Source: Winogradskya consettensis (GTDB lineage Bacteria > Actinomycetota > Actinomycetes > Mycobacteriales > Micromonosporaceae). From it: DNA of 64,000 nt. The stretch spans positions 1-64,000 of the forward strand of contig NZ_BOQP01000006.1 in NCBI RefSeq assembly GCF_018332715.1. Reading direction: 5' to 3'. The position numbers and the translations under genes are program-made. The notes under the pieces are model-generated. The model made no database searches, was not told where the DNA came from, and saw nothing but the letters and a program-made list of their open reading frames with translations. How positions within the stretch are numbered: the first letter of the stretch is position 1; every line of letters starts with the position of its first letter. Below, in pieces: positions 37,341 through 46,262 of this stretch.

Positions 37341-37431
37341 GGTTTTCCTCCCGGACGTGAGAACTGGCCCAATGCGAGCCATTCTGCGCGCACCGTATGC
37401 CCTCTGACCAGCAGACACAAACATTCCCTCA

Positions 37432-37495
37432 AAAAAAATCGTTGTGTCGCAACGGAATTCGCCCCCGCCGGAGAACCGGCGAGGGCGAAATTCGT
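37432..37495 (-). terminator. Tandem hairpin terminator after leuD
   Basis: Read leftward, a long stem (AATTTCGCCC...GGGCGAATT with a CGCCGG core) is followed by a short CGTTG/CAACG hairpin and then a run of eight T. It ends the leuCD transcript before the HU promoter. Confidence 0.85.
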
Positions 37496-37516
37496 TGTGC
37501 TGGAAGGGTTTTGCGC

Positions 37517-38104
37517 TCAGATCACGGCCGGCTTGAAGGTTGGACGCCTTTCCTCGTACGAGGTGATGTCACTCTCATGACGCAAGGTGAGTCCGATGTC
37601 GTCGAGGCCCTCCATGAGGCGCCAGCGGCTGAAGTCGTCGATCGGGAAGTGCCAGACGGCGTCGTCCAGACGCACCTGGCGCTCCGCGAGGTCCACGGTG
37701 ATCTGCTTGTCCGGCTCGCTGTCGGCCAGATCCCACAGCGCTTCTACAGCTTTCTGGTCGAGCTGGACCGGCAGCAGACCCTCCTTGAGGGCATTGCCGC
37801 GGAAGATGTCGCCGAATCGCGCGGCGATGACCACCTTGAAACCCCAGTCGCGCAACGCCCAGACGGCGTGCTGGCGCGAGGAGCCGGTGCCGAAGTTGGG
37901 GCCGGCGACCAGGATGGTGGCACCGTTGTGCGCGGGGTTGTTGAGCACGAACGACGGGTCGTCGCGCCAGGCGCTGAAGAGCCCGTCCTCGAAGCCGGTC
38001 CGGGTGACCCGCTTCAGATAGACGGCCGGGATGATCTGGTCCGTGTCCACATCGGAACGGCGCAGCGGCATCACGGTGCCGCTGTGGGTGGTGAACTTGT
38101 CCAT
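37517..38104 (-). CDS. leuD: 3-isopropylmalate dehydratase small subunit
   Basis: With LeuC it isomerises 2- to 3-isopropylmalate in leucine synthesis. It has 195 residues from the ATG at 38104. Conserved blocks: [33 protein letters not shown] and [17 protein letters not shown]. It starts 16 bp after the leuC stop with GGAG upstream. Confidence 0.97.
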   Translation of the reverse strand: MDKFTTHSGTVMPLRRSDVDTDQIIPAVYLKRVTRTGFEDGLFSAWRDDPSFVLNNPAHNGATILVAGPNFGTGSSRQHAVWALRDWGFKVVIAARFGDIFRGNALKEGLLPVQLDQKAVEALWDLADSEPDKQITVDLAERQVRLDDAVWHFPIDDFSRWRLMEGLDDIGLTLRHESDITSYEERRPTFKPAVI

Positions 38105-38120
38105 GGCGATGGCTCCGTCT

Positions 38121-39581
38121 TTACAGGTCGGCGGGCGCGGCCAGCTTGCCGACCACGGCGGTGGCGGCGGCGACCTCGGGCGAGACCAGATGGGTACGCC
38201 CACCACGGCCCTGCCGGCCCTCGAAGTTACGGTTCGACGTGGAGGCGGCCCGCTGGCCGGGGCTGAGCGTGTCCGGATTCATGCCCAGGCACATGGAGCA
38301 GCCCGCGAAGCGCCACTCGGCCCCCGCGTCGACGAAGATCTTGTCCAGGCCTTCCAGCTCGGCGGCCTCGCGCACCTGGTAGGACCCCGGCACGATCATC
38401 ATGCGGACGTCCTGGTGCACCCGGTGACCCCGGATGACCTCGGCGGCGGCGCGCAGATCCTCGAGCCGCCCGTTGGTACAGGATCCGACGAACACCACGT
38501 CGACCGGCACGTCCTTGAGCGGGGTCCCCGCCTCGAGACCCATGTAGTCCAGCGCACGGCGGGCGGCGTTGCGCTCCGACTCGTCGATGAACTCCTCCGG
38601 GTCCGGCACGGCCGCGTTCAGCGGTGCGCCCTGGCCCGGGTTGGTGCCCCACGTGACGAACGGGCTGATCGCGGCGGCATCGAGGATGACCTCGGTGTCG
38701 TATTCCGCACCCTCGTCGGTCACGAGCGAGCGCCAGTATTCGACGGCCGCGTCCCACTCAGCACCTTGGGGCGCGTGCTCGCGGCCCTTCAGGTAGGCGA
38801 ACGTGGTCTCGTCGGGCGCGATCATGCCGGCCTTGGCACCCCACTCGATGGACATGTTGCAGATGGTCATCCGGCCCTCCATGGAGAGCTTGCGGATTGC
38901 CTCGCCGCGATACTCCACGATGTGGCCGTTGCCGCCGCCGGTGCCGACCTGCGTGATGAGAGCCAGGATCAGGTCCTTGGCGCTGACGCCCGGGCGCAGG
39001 TCGCCGACGACCGTGACCGCCATCGTCTTCGGCTTGGACTGCGGCAGCGTCTGGGTGGCGAGCACGTGCTCGACCTCGCTGGTGCCGATACCGAAGGCCA
39101 GCGCGCCGAACGCGCCGTGGGTCGCGGTGTGCGAGTCGCCGCAGACGATCGTCATGCCGGGCTGGGTCAGCCCGAGCTGCGGGCCGATCACGTGGACGAT
39201 GCCCTGCTGCGCGTCACCGAGCGAGCGGATCTGCACCCCGAACTCGGCGCAGTTCTTGCGCAGCGTCTCGATCTGCGTACGCGAGGTCGTATCGGCGATC
39301 GTGAGGAGGTCGCCGCGCCGGGTGTTGAACGACGGGTCCGCGTACCCCGTGGGGGTGTTGTGGTCCTCGGTCGCGAGCGTGAGATCGGTGCGCCGCACCG
39401 GGCGGCCGGCCACGCGCAGGCCGTCGAAGGCCTGCGGGCTGGTCACCTCGTGGAGCAGGTGCAGGTCGATGTAGAGCAGATCAGGCTCGCCCTCGGCGGT
39501 CCGCACCTCGTGGTCGGACCACACCTTTTGGGCCAGGGTCCTGGGCTCCTCTGATTTGGGATTCGGAGTGACTCCCACCAT
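38121..39581 (-). CDS. leuC: 3-isopropylmalate dehydratase large subunit
   Basis: Aconitase-like [4Fe-4S] subunit of isopropylmalate isomerase, 486 residues. The cluster cysteines are in [14 protein letters not shown] and [11 protein letters not shown]. Other blocks: [19 protein letters not shown] and TNPGQGAPL. The start follows a TAGGAT hexamer by only 6 bp, so the mRNA may be leaderless or nearly so. It is divergent from the IclR-type gene that likely controls it. Confidence 0.97.
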   Translation of the reverse strand: MVGVTPNPKSEEPRTLAQKVWSDHEVRTAEGEPDLLYIDLHLLHEVTSPQAFDGLRVAGRPVRRTDLTLATEDHNTPTGYADPSFNTRRGDLLTIADTTSRTQIETLRKNCAEFGVQIRSLGDAQQGIVHVIGPQLGLTQPGMTIVCGDSHTATHGAFGALAFGIGTSEVEHVLATQTLPQSKPKTMAVTVVGDLRPGVSAKDLILALITQVGTGGGNGHIVEYRGEAIRKLSMEGRMTICNMSIEWGAKAGMIAPDETTFAYLKGREHAPQGAEWDAAVEYWRSLVTDEGAEYDTEVILDAAAISPFVTWGTNPGQGAPLNAAVPDPEEFIDESERNAARRALDYMGLEAGTPLKDVPVDVVFVGSCTNGRLEDLRAAAEVIRGHRVHQDVRMMIVPGSYQVREAAELEGLDKIFVDAGAEWRFAGCSMCLGMNPDTLSPGQRAASTSNRNFEGRQGRGGRTHLVSPEVAAATAVVGKLAAPADL

Positions 39582-39630
39582 CTGGACATCCTAAATTCTG
39601 GGAGGTATGTTTCGGCTTGTGGGACACAGT

Positions 39631-40317
39631 ATGAGCGGCGTAGGCGTTCTCGACAAGGCGGTAGTCATCCTCGCGGCCTGCGTCGACGGCGCCAGCCTGG
39701 CCGAATTGGTCGACCGGACGAAGCTTCCCCGGGCGACCGCACACCGTCTCGCACAGGCATTGGAGATCCACCGAATGCTGGTACGGGACACCCAGGGCCG
39801 CTGGCGCCCCGGGCCCCGGCTGGGCGAGCTGGCGAACGCAGCACCCGACGTCCTGCTGACCGCGGCAGAGCCCCTGCTGTCGGCGTTGCGCGACGCGACG
39901 GGCGAGAGCGCCCAGCTCTACCTGCGCCGCGCCGACGAACGCATCTGCGTGGCGGCGGCAGAACGCGCCAGTGGCCTGCGCGACACCGTCCCGGTCGGCT
40001 CGGTCCTGCCGATGGTGGCAGGCTCCGCGGCGCAGATCCTGCTCGCGTGGGAGCCCCCGGAAGCCGTCATGCCCCTGCTCCCCCGTTGCAAATTCACCGG
40101 ACGCACCCTCGCCGAGGTCCGCCGTCGCGGCTGGGCCCAGAGCGTCGCCGAACGCGAGCCCGGTGTGGCCAGCGTCTCCGCCCCGATCCGCGACCGCACG
40201 GGCCGGGTCATCGCCGCCATCTCAATAAGCGGTCCGATCGAACGCCTCGGCCGCCGCCCCGGCGAACGCCACGCCATGGCCGTCGTCCGCGCCGGCCAAC
40301 GCCTCAGCGGCCTGTAA
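39631..40317 (+). CDS. ndgR: IclR family regulator (NdgR/LtbR type)
   Basis: A 228-residue regulator from the ATG at 39631 (MSGVGVLDKAVVILAACVDG); an ATG at 39607 is also in frame. The winged helix covers residues about 15-60 (LAELVDRTKLPRATAHRLAQ) and the effector domain carries the family blocks GESAQLYLRR, GLRDTVPVGSVLPM and REPGVASVSAPIRD. NdgR-type proteins control leucine and other amino-acid genes in streptomycetes and corynebacteria, and this gene is divergent from leuCD with a shared 25-49 bp control region. Confidence 0.93.
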   Translation: MSGVGVLDKAVVILAACVDGASLAELVDRTKLPRATAHRLAQALEIHRMLVRDTQGRWRPGPRLGELANAAPDVLLTAAEPLLSALRDATGESAQLYLRRADERICVAAAERASGLRDTVPVGSVLPMVAGSAAQILLAWEPPEAVMPLLPRCKFTGRTLAEVRRRGWAQSVAEREPGVASVSAPIRDRTGRVIAAISISGPIERLGRRPGERHAMAVVRAGQRLSGL

Positions 40318-40433
40318 GCCTCGCAGCGGCCTGCAACGGACTGCGACGCCCAGAAAGCAAAGGGATCAGCCCCAACCGGCAGCCGCCGGCAACAGGTCCG
40401 CGGCGGGCGTAAGGAGGCAATAGCCGGTCGTCC

Positions 40434-41178
40434 TCAGGGCTCCCAGACCGCGTTGTCGTGCGCGAAAACCACGCGCGCCGGGTCGAACTGCAGCAGCCGC
40501 GGAATCCACGCGGGAGCGACTGGCAGCGGCTCCGCCGGCTTGTCGCTCGCGGCCCGATGCGCCAGCACGTCGCCGGTAAACCCGACGGCATGGTCATGGC
40601 TCTGCCCAGGCAACGATGACCGTGCCATCAGTGCGCCGCACCACCACCGATTGATGCCCCGCGGTGTGCCCGGGCGTGGGCACGATCACCACCCCGGGCA
40701 GGATCTCCGCCTCCCCGTCGAGTTCCTCATAGGCAACCCCGGGAACGTCGACGAACTCCGGCAAATACTGATCACTGGTCCGCGCCAGCTCCAACTCCGC
40801 CCGCTGCGCGAAATTCGGCCGGCCGGGCAACTCCATGTTCCCGCCACAGTGGTCGAAATGCAGATGGCAGTTGACCACGTACCGAATCTCATCGGGACGG
40901 GCCCCGGCAGCCGCCAGCGCCTCATTCAGCCCAACCCGCTGCGGCCGGTAATGCGCATCAACCTCGGGATGCACCCCCATGCCGGTATCCACCAGCACAA
41001 GCCCGTCTGGATGCCCGATGAGATACCCGAGACAAGGCTCCACCCGTGAAGACCCCGTCCCCGTCTCCTCAGCAGGCCGAACGAAATACCCAAAATCCAC
41101 GCGCCGCACGAAGTGATCCGCCACACTGACAGTGTCACGCCCCACGGGACCCAGCGGGGGATGCGCCACTCTGCCCAT
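40434..41178 (-). pseudogene. MBL-fold metallo-hydrolase, frameshifted
   Basis: The N-terminal part (from the ATG at 41178, uncertain) carries the metal motif VNCHLHFDHCGGN and a TPGHTAGHQSVVV block and stops at 40594. The remaining domain continues in another frame to 40434 (GQSHDHAVGFTGDVLAH, then PRLLQFDPARVVFAHDN). Dropping one base near 40608 joins the frames as VIVAGQSHDHAVG, a natural sequence. So this is a one-base insertion, either a real inactivating mutation or a sequencing error. All metal ligands of the first part are intact, and no ribosome-binding site is obvious for the listed start. Confidence 0.75.
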
Positions 41179-41182
41179 AGCA

Positions 41183-41214
41183 AAACGGCCCGCCTCCGAA
41201 GAGGCGAGCCGTTT
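41183..41214 (-). terminator. Intrinsic terminator after tRNA-Glu
   Basis: Read leftward, AAACGGC-CGCCTC and GAGGCG-GCCGTTT form a 13-bp stem with one bulge on each side and a TTCG loop, 6 bp past the tRNA 3' end, followed by TT. The TTCG tetraloop adds stability. Confidence 0.85.
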
Positions 41215-41222
41215 CAATCTGG

Positions 41223-41295
41223 TAGTCCCGAAGGGATTCGAACCCTCGCTACCGCCTTGAGAGGGCGGCGTCCTAGGCCGCTAGACGACGGGACC
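41223..41295 (-). tRNA. tRNA-Glu (CTC)
   Basis: A 73-nt cloverleaf on the minus strand: acceptor GGTCCCG/CGGGACT, anticodon stem CCGCC/GGCGG around CTCTCAA with anticodon CTC, T-loop TTCGAAT. The encoded CCA follows at 41220-41222. It forms a pair with tRNA-Gln upstream on the same strand and ends at a terminator. Confidence 0.96.
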
Positions 41296-41397
41296 CAGTA
41301 CTTCCGTTACTACGTGGTGCTTACTGCGTGTTACTAACTAACGGTGCCGAACTCTATCAGAAGTCCAGCGCCTCGATCTCGCGGGGAGATCGTAGCG

Positions 41398-41469
41398 CTG
41401 GGGTACCAGGACTCGAACCTAGACTAACTGGACCAGAACCAGTCGGGCTGCCAATTACCCCATACCCCA
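41398..41469 (-). tRNA. tRNA-Gln (CTG)
   Basis: A 72-nt cloverleaf on the minus strand: acceptor TGGGGTA/TACCCCA, anticodon stem ACTGG/CCAGT around TTCTGGT with anticodon CTG, T-loop TTCGAGT, discriminator G. The 3' CCA is not encoded (GCG follows). It lies 102 bp upstream of tRNA-Glu, probably in the same transcript. Confidence 0.96.
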
Positions 41470-41573
41470 TTTGGTGAGGCCCGCTTGCGCTTGCCTCGCC
41501 GAGAACAAACTCTACCTGAGCCCATGGTGCCCACCAAATCGGGTCACCACCCCGCGTTTTCGTAACCTCGCGA

Positions 41574-42377
41574 TTACCGAAAGGTATCGACGTGGTCGCG
41601 GGCCCACGAGGCGAACGTCGTCCCAGGCCGGCCCAGGATTTGGGGCATCGTGGGGACCGGACGCTGGGGGTGGTCGATCATGGCGGCCATGCCGTCGGCG
41701 TACCAGGTGGCGAAGTCGCCCATGGTCTGCGCGAGGTGGGCGACGAACTCGTCGTGGGGCAGGTCGATGTAGGTGAGGTCGCGACCCAGCGCTGCCCCGA
41801 GCTGGGCGACGCGGTCCTGGCGGGTGAGGGTTTCGGGGCCGCTCAGCTCGTACGACAAGCCTTCGTGACCCTCCTCGACCAGGCAGCGAGCCGCCACCGT
41901 GGCGATGTCCTCATGCGCGATGGGTGCGTCACCCGACTTCCCGTAGCCGTCGCGCACGACGTCTCCCGCCCGGATCTGCGGAGCCCACGTCTCGGCGTTG
42001 CTCATGAACTCGCCCGGCTCGAGATGCACGTAGGGCACACCACAGGCCTCGACGCCGTCCTCGATCGGCTGCCAGTGACCGCCTTTGGCGCCGGCGAGGT
42101 CTACGATGCGCCGCACCCCGGCAGCGGCCGCCAGCCGGCAGACCTCCGCGTTCGTCTTGACCAGCGGTGCGAGATACATCCGGTCGACCCCGGCGAGCGC
42201 GGCGGGCAATGTCGAAGGACGACCGAGGTAGCCCCGCACGGCCTCGACCCCGTCGGGCAGCCGGGCCTTCGACGGATCAACCGTCAGCGCCCGGATGTCC
42301 TGCGCGCCGAGCGCCACCAGCTCGTCGACAACGAGCCGTCCGACCCCGCCCGTCGCTCCGGTGACCAGAATCCTCAT
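41574..42377 (-). CDS. NmrA-like NAD(P)-binding protein
   Basis: A 267-residue atypical short-chain dehydrogenase. The N-terminal Rossmann motif is ILVTGATGGVGRLVVDEL (GxxGxxG), and VDLAGAKGGHWQPIED plus YVHLEPGEFMSN belong to the NmrA/HSCARG branch. No Tyr-x3-Lys catalytic pair is visible, so it may be a redox sensor or a quinone-type reductase rather than a classical dehydrogenase. It is divergent from a TetR gene with a palindrome over its start codon. Confidence 0.88.
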   Translation of the reverse strand: MRILVTGATGGVGRLVVDELVALGAQDIRALTVDPSKARLPDGVEAVRGYLGRPSTLPAALAGVDRMYLAPLVKTNAEVCRLAAAAGVRRIVDLAGAKGGHWQPIEDGVEACGVPYVHLEPGEFMSNAETWAPQIRAGDVVRDGYGKSGDAPIAHEDIATVAARCLVEEGHEGLSYELSGPETLTRQDRVAQLGAALGRDLTYIDLPHDEFVAHLAQTMGDFATWYADGMAAMIDHPQRPVPTMPQILGRPGTTFASWARDHVDTFR

Positions 42378-42390
42378 TCCCGTAGGGAAT
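42376..42390. promoter_or_regulatory. Perfect palindrome, candidate TetR operator
   Basis: ATTCCC-GTA-GGGAAT is a perfect 6+3+6 inverted repeat between the divergent NmrA and TetR genes. It overlaps the first codons of the NmrA gene (ATG at 42377), so binding could block both transcription and an early elongation step. Confidence 0.6.
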
Positions 42391-42411
42391 ACGAGAACTG
42401 AGGGGAGAGTC

Positions 42412-43146
42412 ATGAACCCGGATCGGATCCTGCCGCTGCTGTGGCGGGGCAACCGCCCGGCGGGTGCCGCCCGCACGGGTCGCCGCCCGGGCCTGAGCGT
42501 GGACGCGGTGATCGACGCCGGCATCGCGATCGCCGACGCCGAGGGCCTGGCGGCGGCCTCGATGGCGAAGGTCGCGGCCCGGCTCGGGGTGGGCACGATG
42601 ACGCTCTACACCTATGTGCCGTCCCGCACCGAGCTCGTGGGTCTCATGGTCGACCAGGTCCTGCGGAGTCCCGAGCTGTCCGGCGAAGGATCCTGGCAGG
42701 ACCGCATTCTCGGGTACGCCGAGAGCACCCTGACGACGTACCGGAAGCACCCCTGGCTGAGCCGGGTGCCGGCGGTCCGCCCGCCGCTGGGCCCGGGCAC
42801 GTTCCGGAGCAAGGAGTTCGTCCTCGCCGCCGTAGCGAGCACCGGACTGCCCCTGACCCGCGTCAACGAGGCGGCGAACGCGATCGCGATGTTCGTCACG
42901 TCGGCGGCCCGGCAGGAGGGCGAGAACGAGATCCTGCGCCGCGAGAGCGGGCTCTCCAACGACGCGTGGTGGCTGGCGCGGAGCGGTTTCTGGGAGGAGT
43001 GGTTCGACGCGGAGGAGCACCCCACCATGACCCGCCTGTGGCACGCGGACGGGTATGGCGGGGGCACCGAGGAGCAGGCTGCGGCGGCTTTCGCGTACGG
43101 TCTGCGGTTGCTCCTGAACGGCATTGCAGCCGACGCCGGGGCCTAG
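42412..43146 (+). CDS. TetR/AcrR family transcriptional regulator
   Basis: A 244-residue regulator from the ATG at 42412 (AGGGGAGA upstream). A basic arm (RTGRRPGLSVDAVIDAGIAI) precedes the helix-turn-helix MAKVAARLGVGTMTLYTYVP, whose L/Y-T-Y-V is typical of the TetR_C (tetracycline repressor-like) subgroup. The ligand is unknown; the divergent NmrA oxidoreductase is the likely target. Its stop overlaps the convergent aldo/keto reductase by 4 bp. Confidence 0.92.
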   Translation: MNPDRILPLLWRGNRPAGAARTGRRPGLSVDAVIDAGIAIADAEGLAAASMAKVAARLGVGTMTLYTYVPSRTELVGLMVDQVLRSPELSGEGSWQDRILGYAESTLTTYRKHPWLSRVPAVRPPLGPGTFRSKEFVLAAVASTGLPLTRVNEAANAIAMFVTSAARQEGENEILRRESGLSNDAWWLARSGFWEEWFDAEEHPTMTRLWHADGYGGGTEEQAAAAFAYGLRLLLNGIAADAGA

Positions 43147-44192
43147 CGCGTCTCGACCTTCAGATCGCCCACGGTCACCGCGCGGATGTGGTCGCCGGCG
43201 AGCATGGCGTGCGGGAAGCCGAGGTCGATCGCGCTGGCCTCGTCGAGCCGGGCCAGCTGCGCAGTAGTGAACTCGACGTCCAGGGCGCCGAGGTTGTCCT
43301 CCAGTTGCGCGGGCGTGCGGGCGCCGATGATCGGGGCCGTCACACCCGGCTGCTGCAGGGTCCAGGCAAGGCCGATCTGGGCGGGAGTCCGGCCCAGTTC
43401 CGCGGCGACCTGCTTCACGACGTCCACGATGGCGAAGTTGCGTTCGGTGAGGCCGCCGTTGGCGATGGTGAAGCTCCTGCGGGTGCCGTCGTCCGCGACG
43501 GTCAGATCGTCTCGGCTGTACTTGCCGGTGAGGACACCGCCGGCAAGCGGTGACCACGGGACCACCCCGAGGCCCATCTCGCGTGCCATCGGGATCAGGT
43601 CGCGTTCGCCCGTACGCTCGATGAGGTTGTATTCCATCTGCAGCGCGACCAACGGTGACCACCCACGCAGGTCAGCGATCGCCTGCATCCGCGACACCTG
43701 CCAGGCCGGTGTGTTGGAGATCGCGACGTAGAGCACCTTGCCCTGCCGGACCAGGTCGTCCAGGCCGCGCAGGATCTCCTCGACCGGGGTCCGGAAGTCC
43801 CAGACGTGCAGGTAGAGCAGGTCGAGGTAGTCCGTGTTCAGCTGGCGCAGGCTGGCCTCCACCGAGCCGGTCAGGCTCTTGCGCTGACTGCCCCCGGAGT
43901 TCGGGTCCCCGGGCCGGCGCAGCGTCGTGTATTTCGTAGCCAGCACGAGGCTCTCGCGGTTCTCCTTGCTGAATTCGCCCAGCAGCCGTTCAGAACTGCC
44001 ATTGGTGTACGTGGTGGCGGTGTCGATGAAATTGCCGCCGCGCCCGACGTACAGATCGAACAGCTTGCGTGCCTCGTCCCGGTCGGCGCCCCAGCCCCAG
44101 TCGGTGCCGAAGGTGGCGGCCCCCAGCGCCAGCGGTGAGACCCGCAGCCCGGAGCGCCCCAGCAGCCGGTAGGTGTCGAGGGTGAGTGCCAT
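43143..44192 (-). CDS. Aldo/keto reductase
   Basis: A 349-residue NADPH-dependent oxidoreductase. The catalytic tetrad is visible: GNFIDTATTYTNG (Asp and Tyr), VLATKYTT (Lys) and LLYLHVWD (His). The C-terminal cofactor block is APIIGARTPAQLEDNL. It resembles the YeaE/YajO-type group; the substrate is unknown. AGGAGG lies upstream of the ATG at 44192. It is divergent from an XRE regulator. Confidence 0.93.
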   Translation of the reverse strand: MALTLDTYRLLGRSGLRVSPLALGAATFGTDWGWGADRDEARKLFDLYVGRGGNFIDTATTYTNGSSERLLGEFSKENRESLVLATKYTTLRRPGDPNSGGSQRKSLTGSVEASLRQLNTDYLDLLYLHVWDFRTPVEEILRGLDDLVRQGKVLYVAISNTPAWQVSRMQAIADLRGWSPLVALQMEYNLIERTGERDLIPMAREMGLGVVPWSPLAGGVLTGKYSRDDLTVADDGTRRSFTIANGGLTERNFAIVDVVKQVAAELGRTPAQIGLAWTLQQPGVTAPIIGARTPAQLEDNLGALDVEFTTAQLARLDEASAIDLGFPHAMLAGDHIRAVTVGDLKVETR

Positions 44193-44193
44193 C

Positions 44194-45168
44194 GTGTCCT
44201 CCTGTGGTCGCAGAACCTTGCGGACACGAGTCTGCGATCGCGGGGAGGCGGGGGTCAGGGAGGCGAGTTCCTGGGAATACCGGTCCTACCCTCCGGTTGG
44301 ACCGGAAAGGACGAACAGGACGCGGGAGCTGGCCACGTTCCTGCGGTCCCGGCGTGAACGCCTGGACCCGCGCGACTTCGACCTGCCCCGGCGCCGGCAG
44401 TCCCGGCGGACCCCGGGTCTGCGCCGCGAAGAGGTCGCCGAACTGGCCGGGGTCAGCACCGATTACGTCGTACGCCTGGAGCAGGCCCGTGGTCTCCGCC
44501 CGTCAGCGGACGTGGTGGAAGCCCTGGCAGGAGCTCTGCGCCTGGCCCCCAACGAACGCGCCTACCTGTTCGACCTGGCCCAGCAGCGCCCCCGCACCGC
44601 GGACAGCCCCGCCGCCACCGCGTCGCCGTCCCTGGCCGGGCTCGTCGCCGAGCTGTCGCCGATGCCGGCCATGCTGCTCAACCACCGCTTCGACATCCTC
44701 GCCTGGAACGACGACATGGCAGCGCTGTTGGTGGATTTTGGCGCCCTGCCGCCGGCGCAGCGCAACCTGGTGTGGCTGTGTCTGCTGCACCCGCAGGTCC
44801 GGGCGTTCTACCTGGACCGCGAAAGCGTCGTGCGGGACGGGATCGCCCACCTGCGCACCGCGTGGGCCGCGCACCCCGAGGATCGGGCGCTCAACGAGCT
44901 CATCGCCGAGTTTCGCACCCGCGACGCCGATTTCGCGCGGCTGTGGGCCGAGCCGGACGTCACCGTCAACGGCCGGGGCCGTAAGGTGATGCGCCATCCC
45001 GACGTGGGTGAGATCACCCTGAACTTCGAGGCGCTCACGCCCGCGCACGACCCGGACCAGTGGTTGCTGATCTTCCGCCCCGCCACCGACGGCGATCGAT
45101 CAGCGCTGGAAAAGTTGAAAACCCCCACTCCTGCCGCGCGGAGTGGGGGTCGTGATGAAACGCCCTAG
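44194..45168 (+). CDS. XRE regulator with MmyB-like ligand domain
   Basis: About 325 residues; the start is uncertain (GTG at 44173, GTG at 44194 and TTG at 44218 are in frame, none with a good ribosome-binding site; I use 44194). The conserved body begins TRELATFLRSRRERLDPRDF, with helix-turn-helix LRREEVAELAGVSTDYVVRL, and a PAS-like MmyB domain (MLLNHRFDILAWNDDMAALL, WLCLLHPQVR, LRTAWAAHPED). The MmyB domain is thought to bind fatty-acid-like ligands. It is divergent from the aldo/keto reductase, the probable target. The 3' end contains a terminator hairpin of the convergent gene. Confidence 0.88.
   Translation: MSSCGRRTLRTRVCDRGEAGVREASSWEYRSYPPVGPERTNRTRELATFLRSRRERLDPRDFDLPRRRQSRRTPGLRREEVAELAGVSTDYVVRLEQARGLRPSADVVEALAGALRLAPNERAYLFDLAQQRPRTADSPAATASPSLAGLVAELSPMPAMLLNHRFDILAWNDDMAALLVDFGALPPAQRNLVWLCLLHPQVRAFYLDRESVVRDGIAHLRTAWAAHPEDRALNELIAEFRTRDADFARLWAEPDVTVNGRGRKVMRHPDVGEITLNFEALTPAHDPDQWLLIFRPATDGDRSALEKLKTPTPAARSGGRDETP
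45121..45150 (-). terminator. Leftward terminator inside the XRE coding end
   Basis: ACCCCCACTCC/GGAGTGGGGGT is a perfect 11-bp stem with an 8-nt loop, followed leftward by TTTTC. It lies 15 bp past the FAH-family stop but within the last codons of the convergent XRE gene. Confidence 0.8.
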
Positions 45169-45959
45169 TCGAGCGAGACGACCGGGTTGCGCAGCTCGCC
45201 GATGCCCTGGACGCTGACCGAGACGGTCTCGCCCGAGACGATCTGGCTGACGCCGGCGGGGGTGCCGGTGAGGATGACGTCGCCGGGCAGCAGCGTCATG
45301 ACGTGGGAGACGTAGGAGACCAGGGTCGGGACGTCGAAGACCATGTCCTTGGTGCGGCCGAGCTGGCGGACCTCCATGGCGTCGGGGTTGCGGCCCACCT
45401 CGCAGCGCACCTCGAGATCGCTGACGTCGAGGTCGGTCTCGATCCACGGGCCGAGCGGGCAGAACGAGTCGAAGCCCTTCGCCCGGGTCCACTGCGGGTC
45501 GCTGCGCTGCAGGTCACGGGCGGTCACGTCGTTGCCGACCGTGTAGCCGAAGATGGCCTTCTGGGCGCCGGCGCGGTCGACCCGGCGGGCGCCGCTGGCG
45601 CCGATCACGACGGCGAGCTCGGCCTCATGCTCGACCTGCTTGGCGACCGACGGGATCCGGATCGCGTCGTTGGGGCCGATCACCGAGGTGGACGGCTTGA
45701 TGAAGATCAGCGGCTCCTTGGGCAGCTCGTTGCCGAGCTCCGCGGCGTGGTCGGCGTAGTTGCGGCCGATGCCGATCACCTTGCTGGAGAAGATCGGCGC
45801 GAGCAGCCGCACGTCGGCCAGGGCCCAGCGGTTCCCGGTCGGGCGGACGTTCTGGAACGGGATGCTGTCGATCTCGGCGATCGTGAGACCCGACTGCGCC
45901 TCTCCCTCGACGATCCCGAAGGAGACGCCACCGGCATGAACAAAACGAGCGAAACGCAC
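45165..45959 (-). CDS. Fumarylacetoacetate hydrolase family protein
   Basis: A 264-residue metal-dependent C-C hydrolase or decarboxylase-type enzyme. The metal ligands are in EHEAELAVVIG and GYTVGNDVTARDLQ; SKVIGIGRNYADHAAELGN and LTGTPAGVSQI are other family blocks. Substrates of this family include acylpyruvates and oxaloacetate. It overlaps the convergent XRE gene by 4 bp and has its terminator there. Confidence 0.94.
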   Translation of the reverse strand: MRFARFVHAGGVSFGIVEGEAQSGLTIAEIDSIPFQNVRPTGNRWALADVRLLAPIFSSKVIGIGRNYADHAAELGNELPKEPLIFIKPSTSVIGPNDAIRIPSVAKQVEHEAELAVVIGASGARRVDRAGAQKAIFGYTVGNDVTARDLQRSDPQWTRAKGFDSFCPLGPWIETDLDVSDLEVRCEVGRNPDAMEVRQLGRTKDMVFDVPTLVSYVSHVMTLLPGDVILTGTPAGVSQIVSGETVSVSVQGIGELRNPVVSLD

Positions 45960-46003
45960 GGGTGAACCCCATCCCTTGAACTTGCTTGTACGCAGGAACG
46001 AGG

Positions 46004-46252
46004 CTACGCGCTACGGGACACCGGATCCGTCCCGAGCCGGGGGAAGGGCTCCAGCGCGAAGACGATCTCGACCGGCACCTCGAAATACGTGGAGATCCGG
46101 AGCGCGAGGTGCAGCGACGGGCTGAACTCGCCGCGCTCCAGATAGCCGACGGTCTGGTAGTGCACGCCCAGGGCATCGGCCAGCTGCCGCCGGGAGATGC
46201 CCCGCTCGGCGCGCAGCATGGCGATGCGGTTGTACGTGATCTCGGAGCTCAT
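46004..46252 (-). CDS. Small XRE helix-turn-helix regulator
   Basis: An 82-residue single-domain regulator from the ATG at 46252. The DNA-binding core is MLRAERGISRRQLADALGVH then YQTVGYLERGEFSPSLHLAL. Proteins of this size (YozG type) often regulate membrane operons. It starts 10 bp downstream of the ABC permease stop, so it is the third gene of an ABC operon and may control it. Confidence 0.9.
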   Translation of the reverse strand: MSSEITYNRIAMLRAERGISRRQLADALGVHYQTVGYLERGEFSPSLHLALRISTYFEVPVEIVFALEPFPRLGTDPVSRSA

Positions 46253-46262
46253 GTGCCGTCTC

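Noticed and set aside
36445..37407. Val/Ala-rich rightward frame across the HU gene
   Set aside because: It is the complement of the Lys/Ala/Thr tail repeat of the HU protein.
41223..41469. tRNA genes as an integration site for the accessory genes at 41.5-45.2 kb
   Set aside because: The tRNA 3' ends point away from that block and no partial tRNA copy was seen on its far side.
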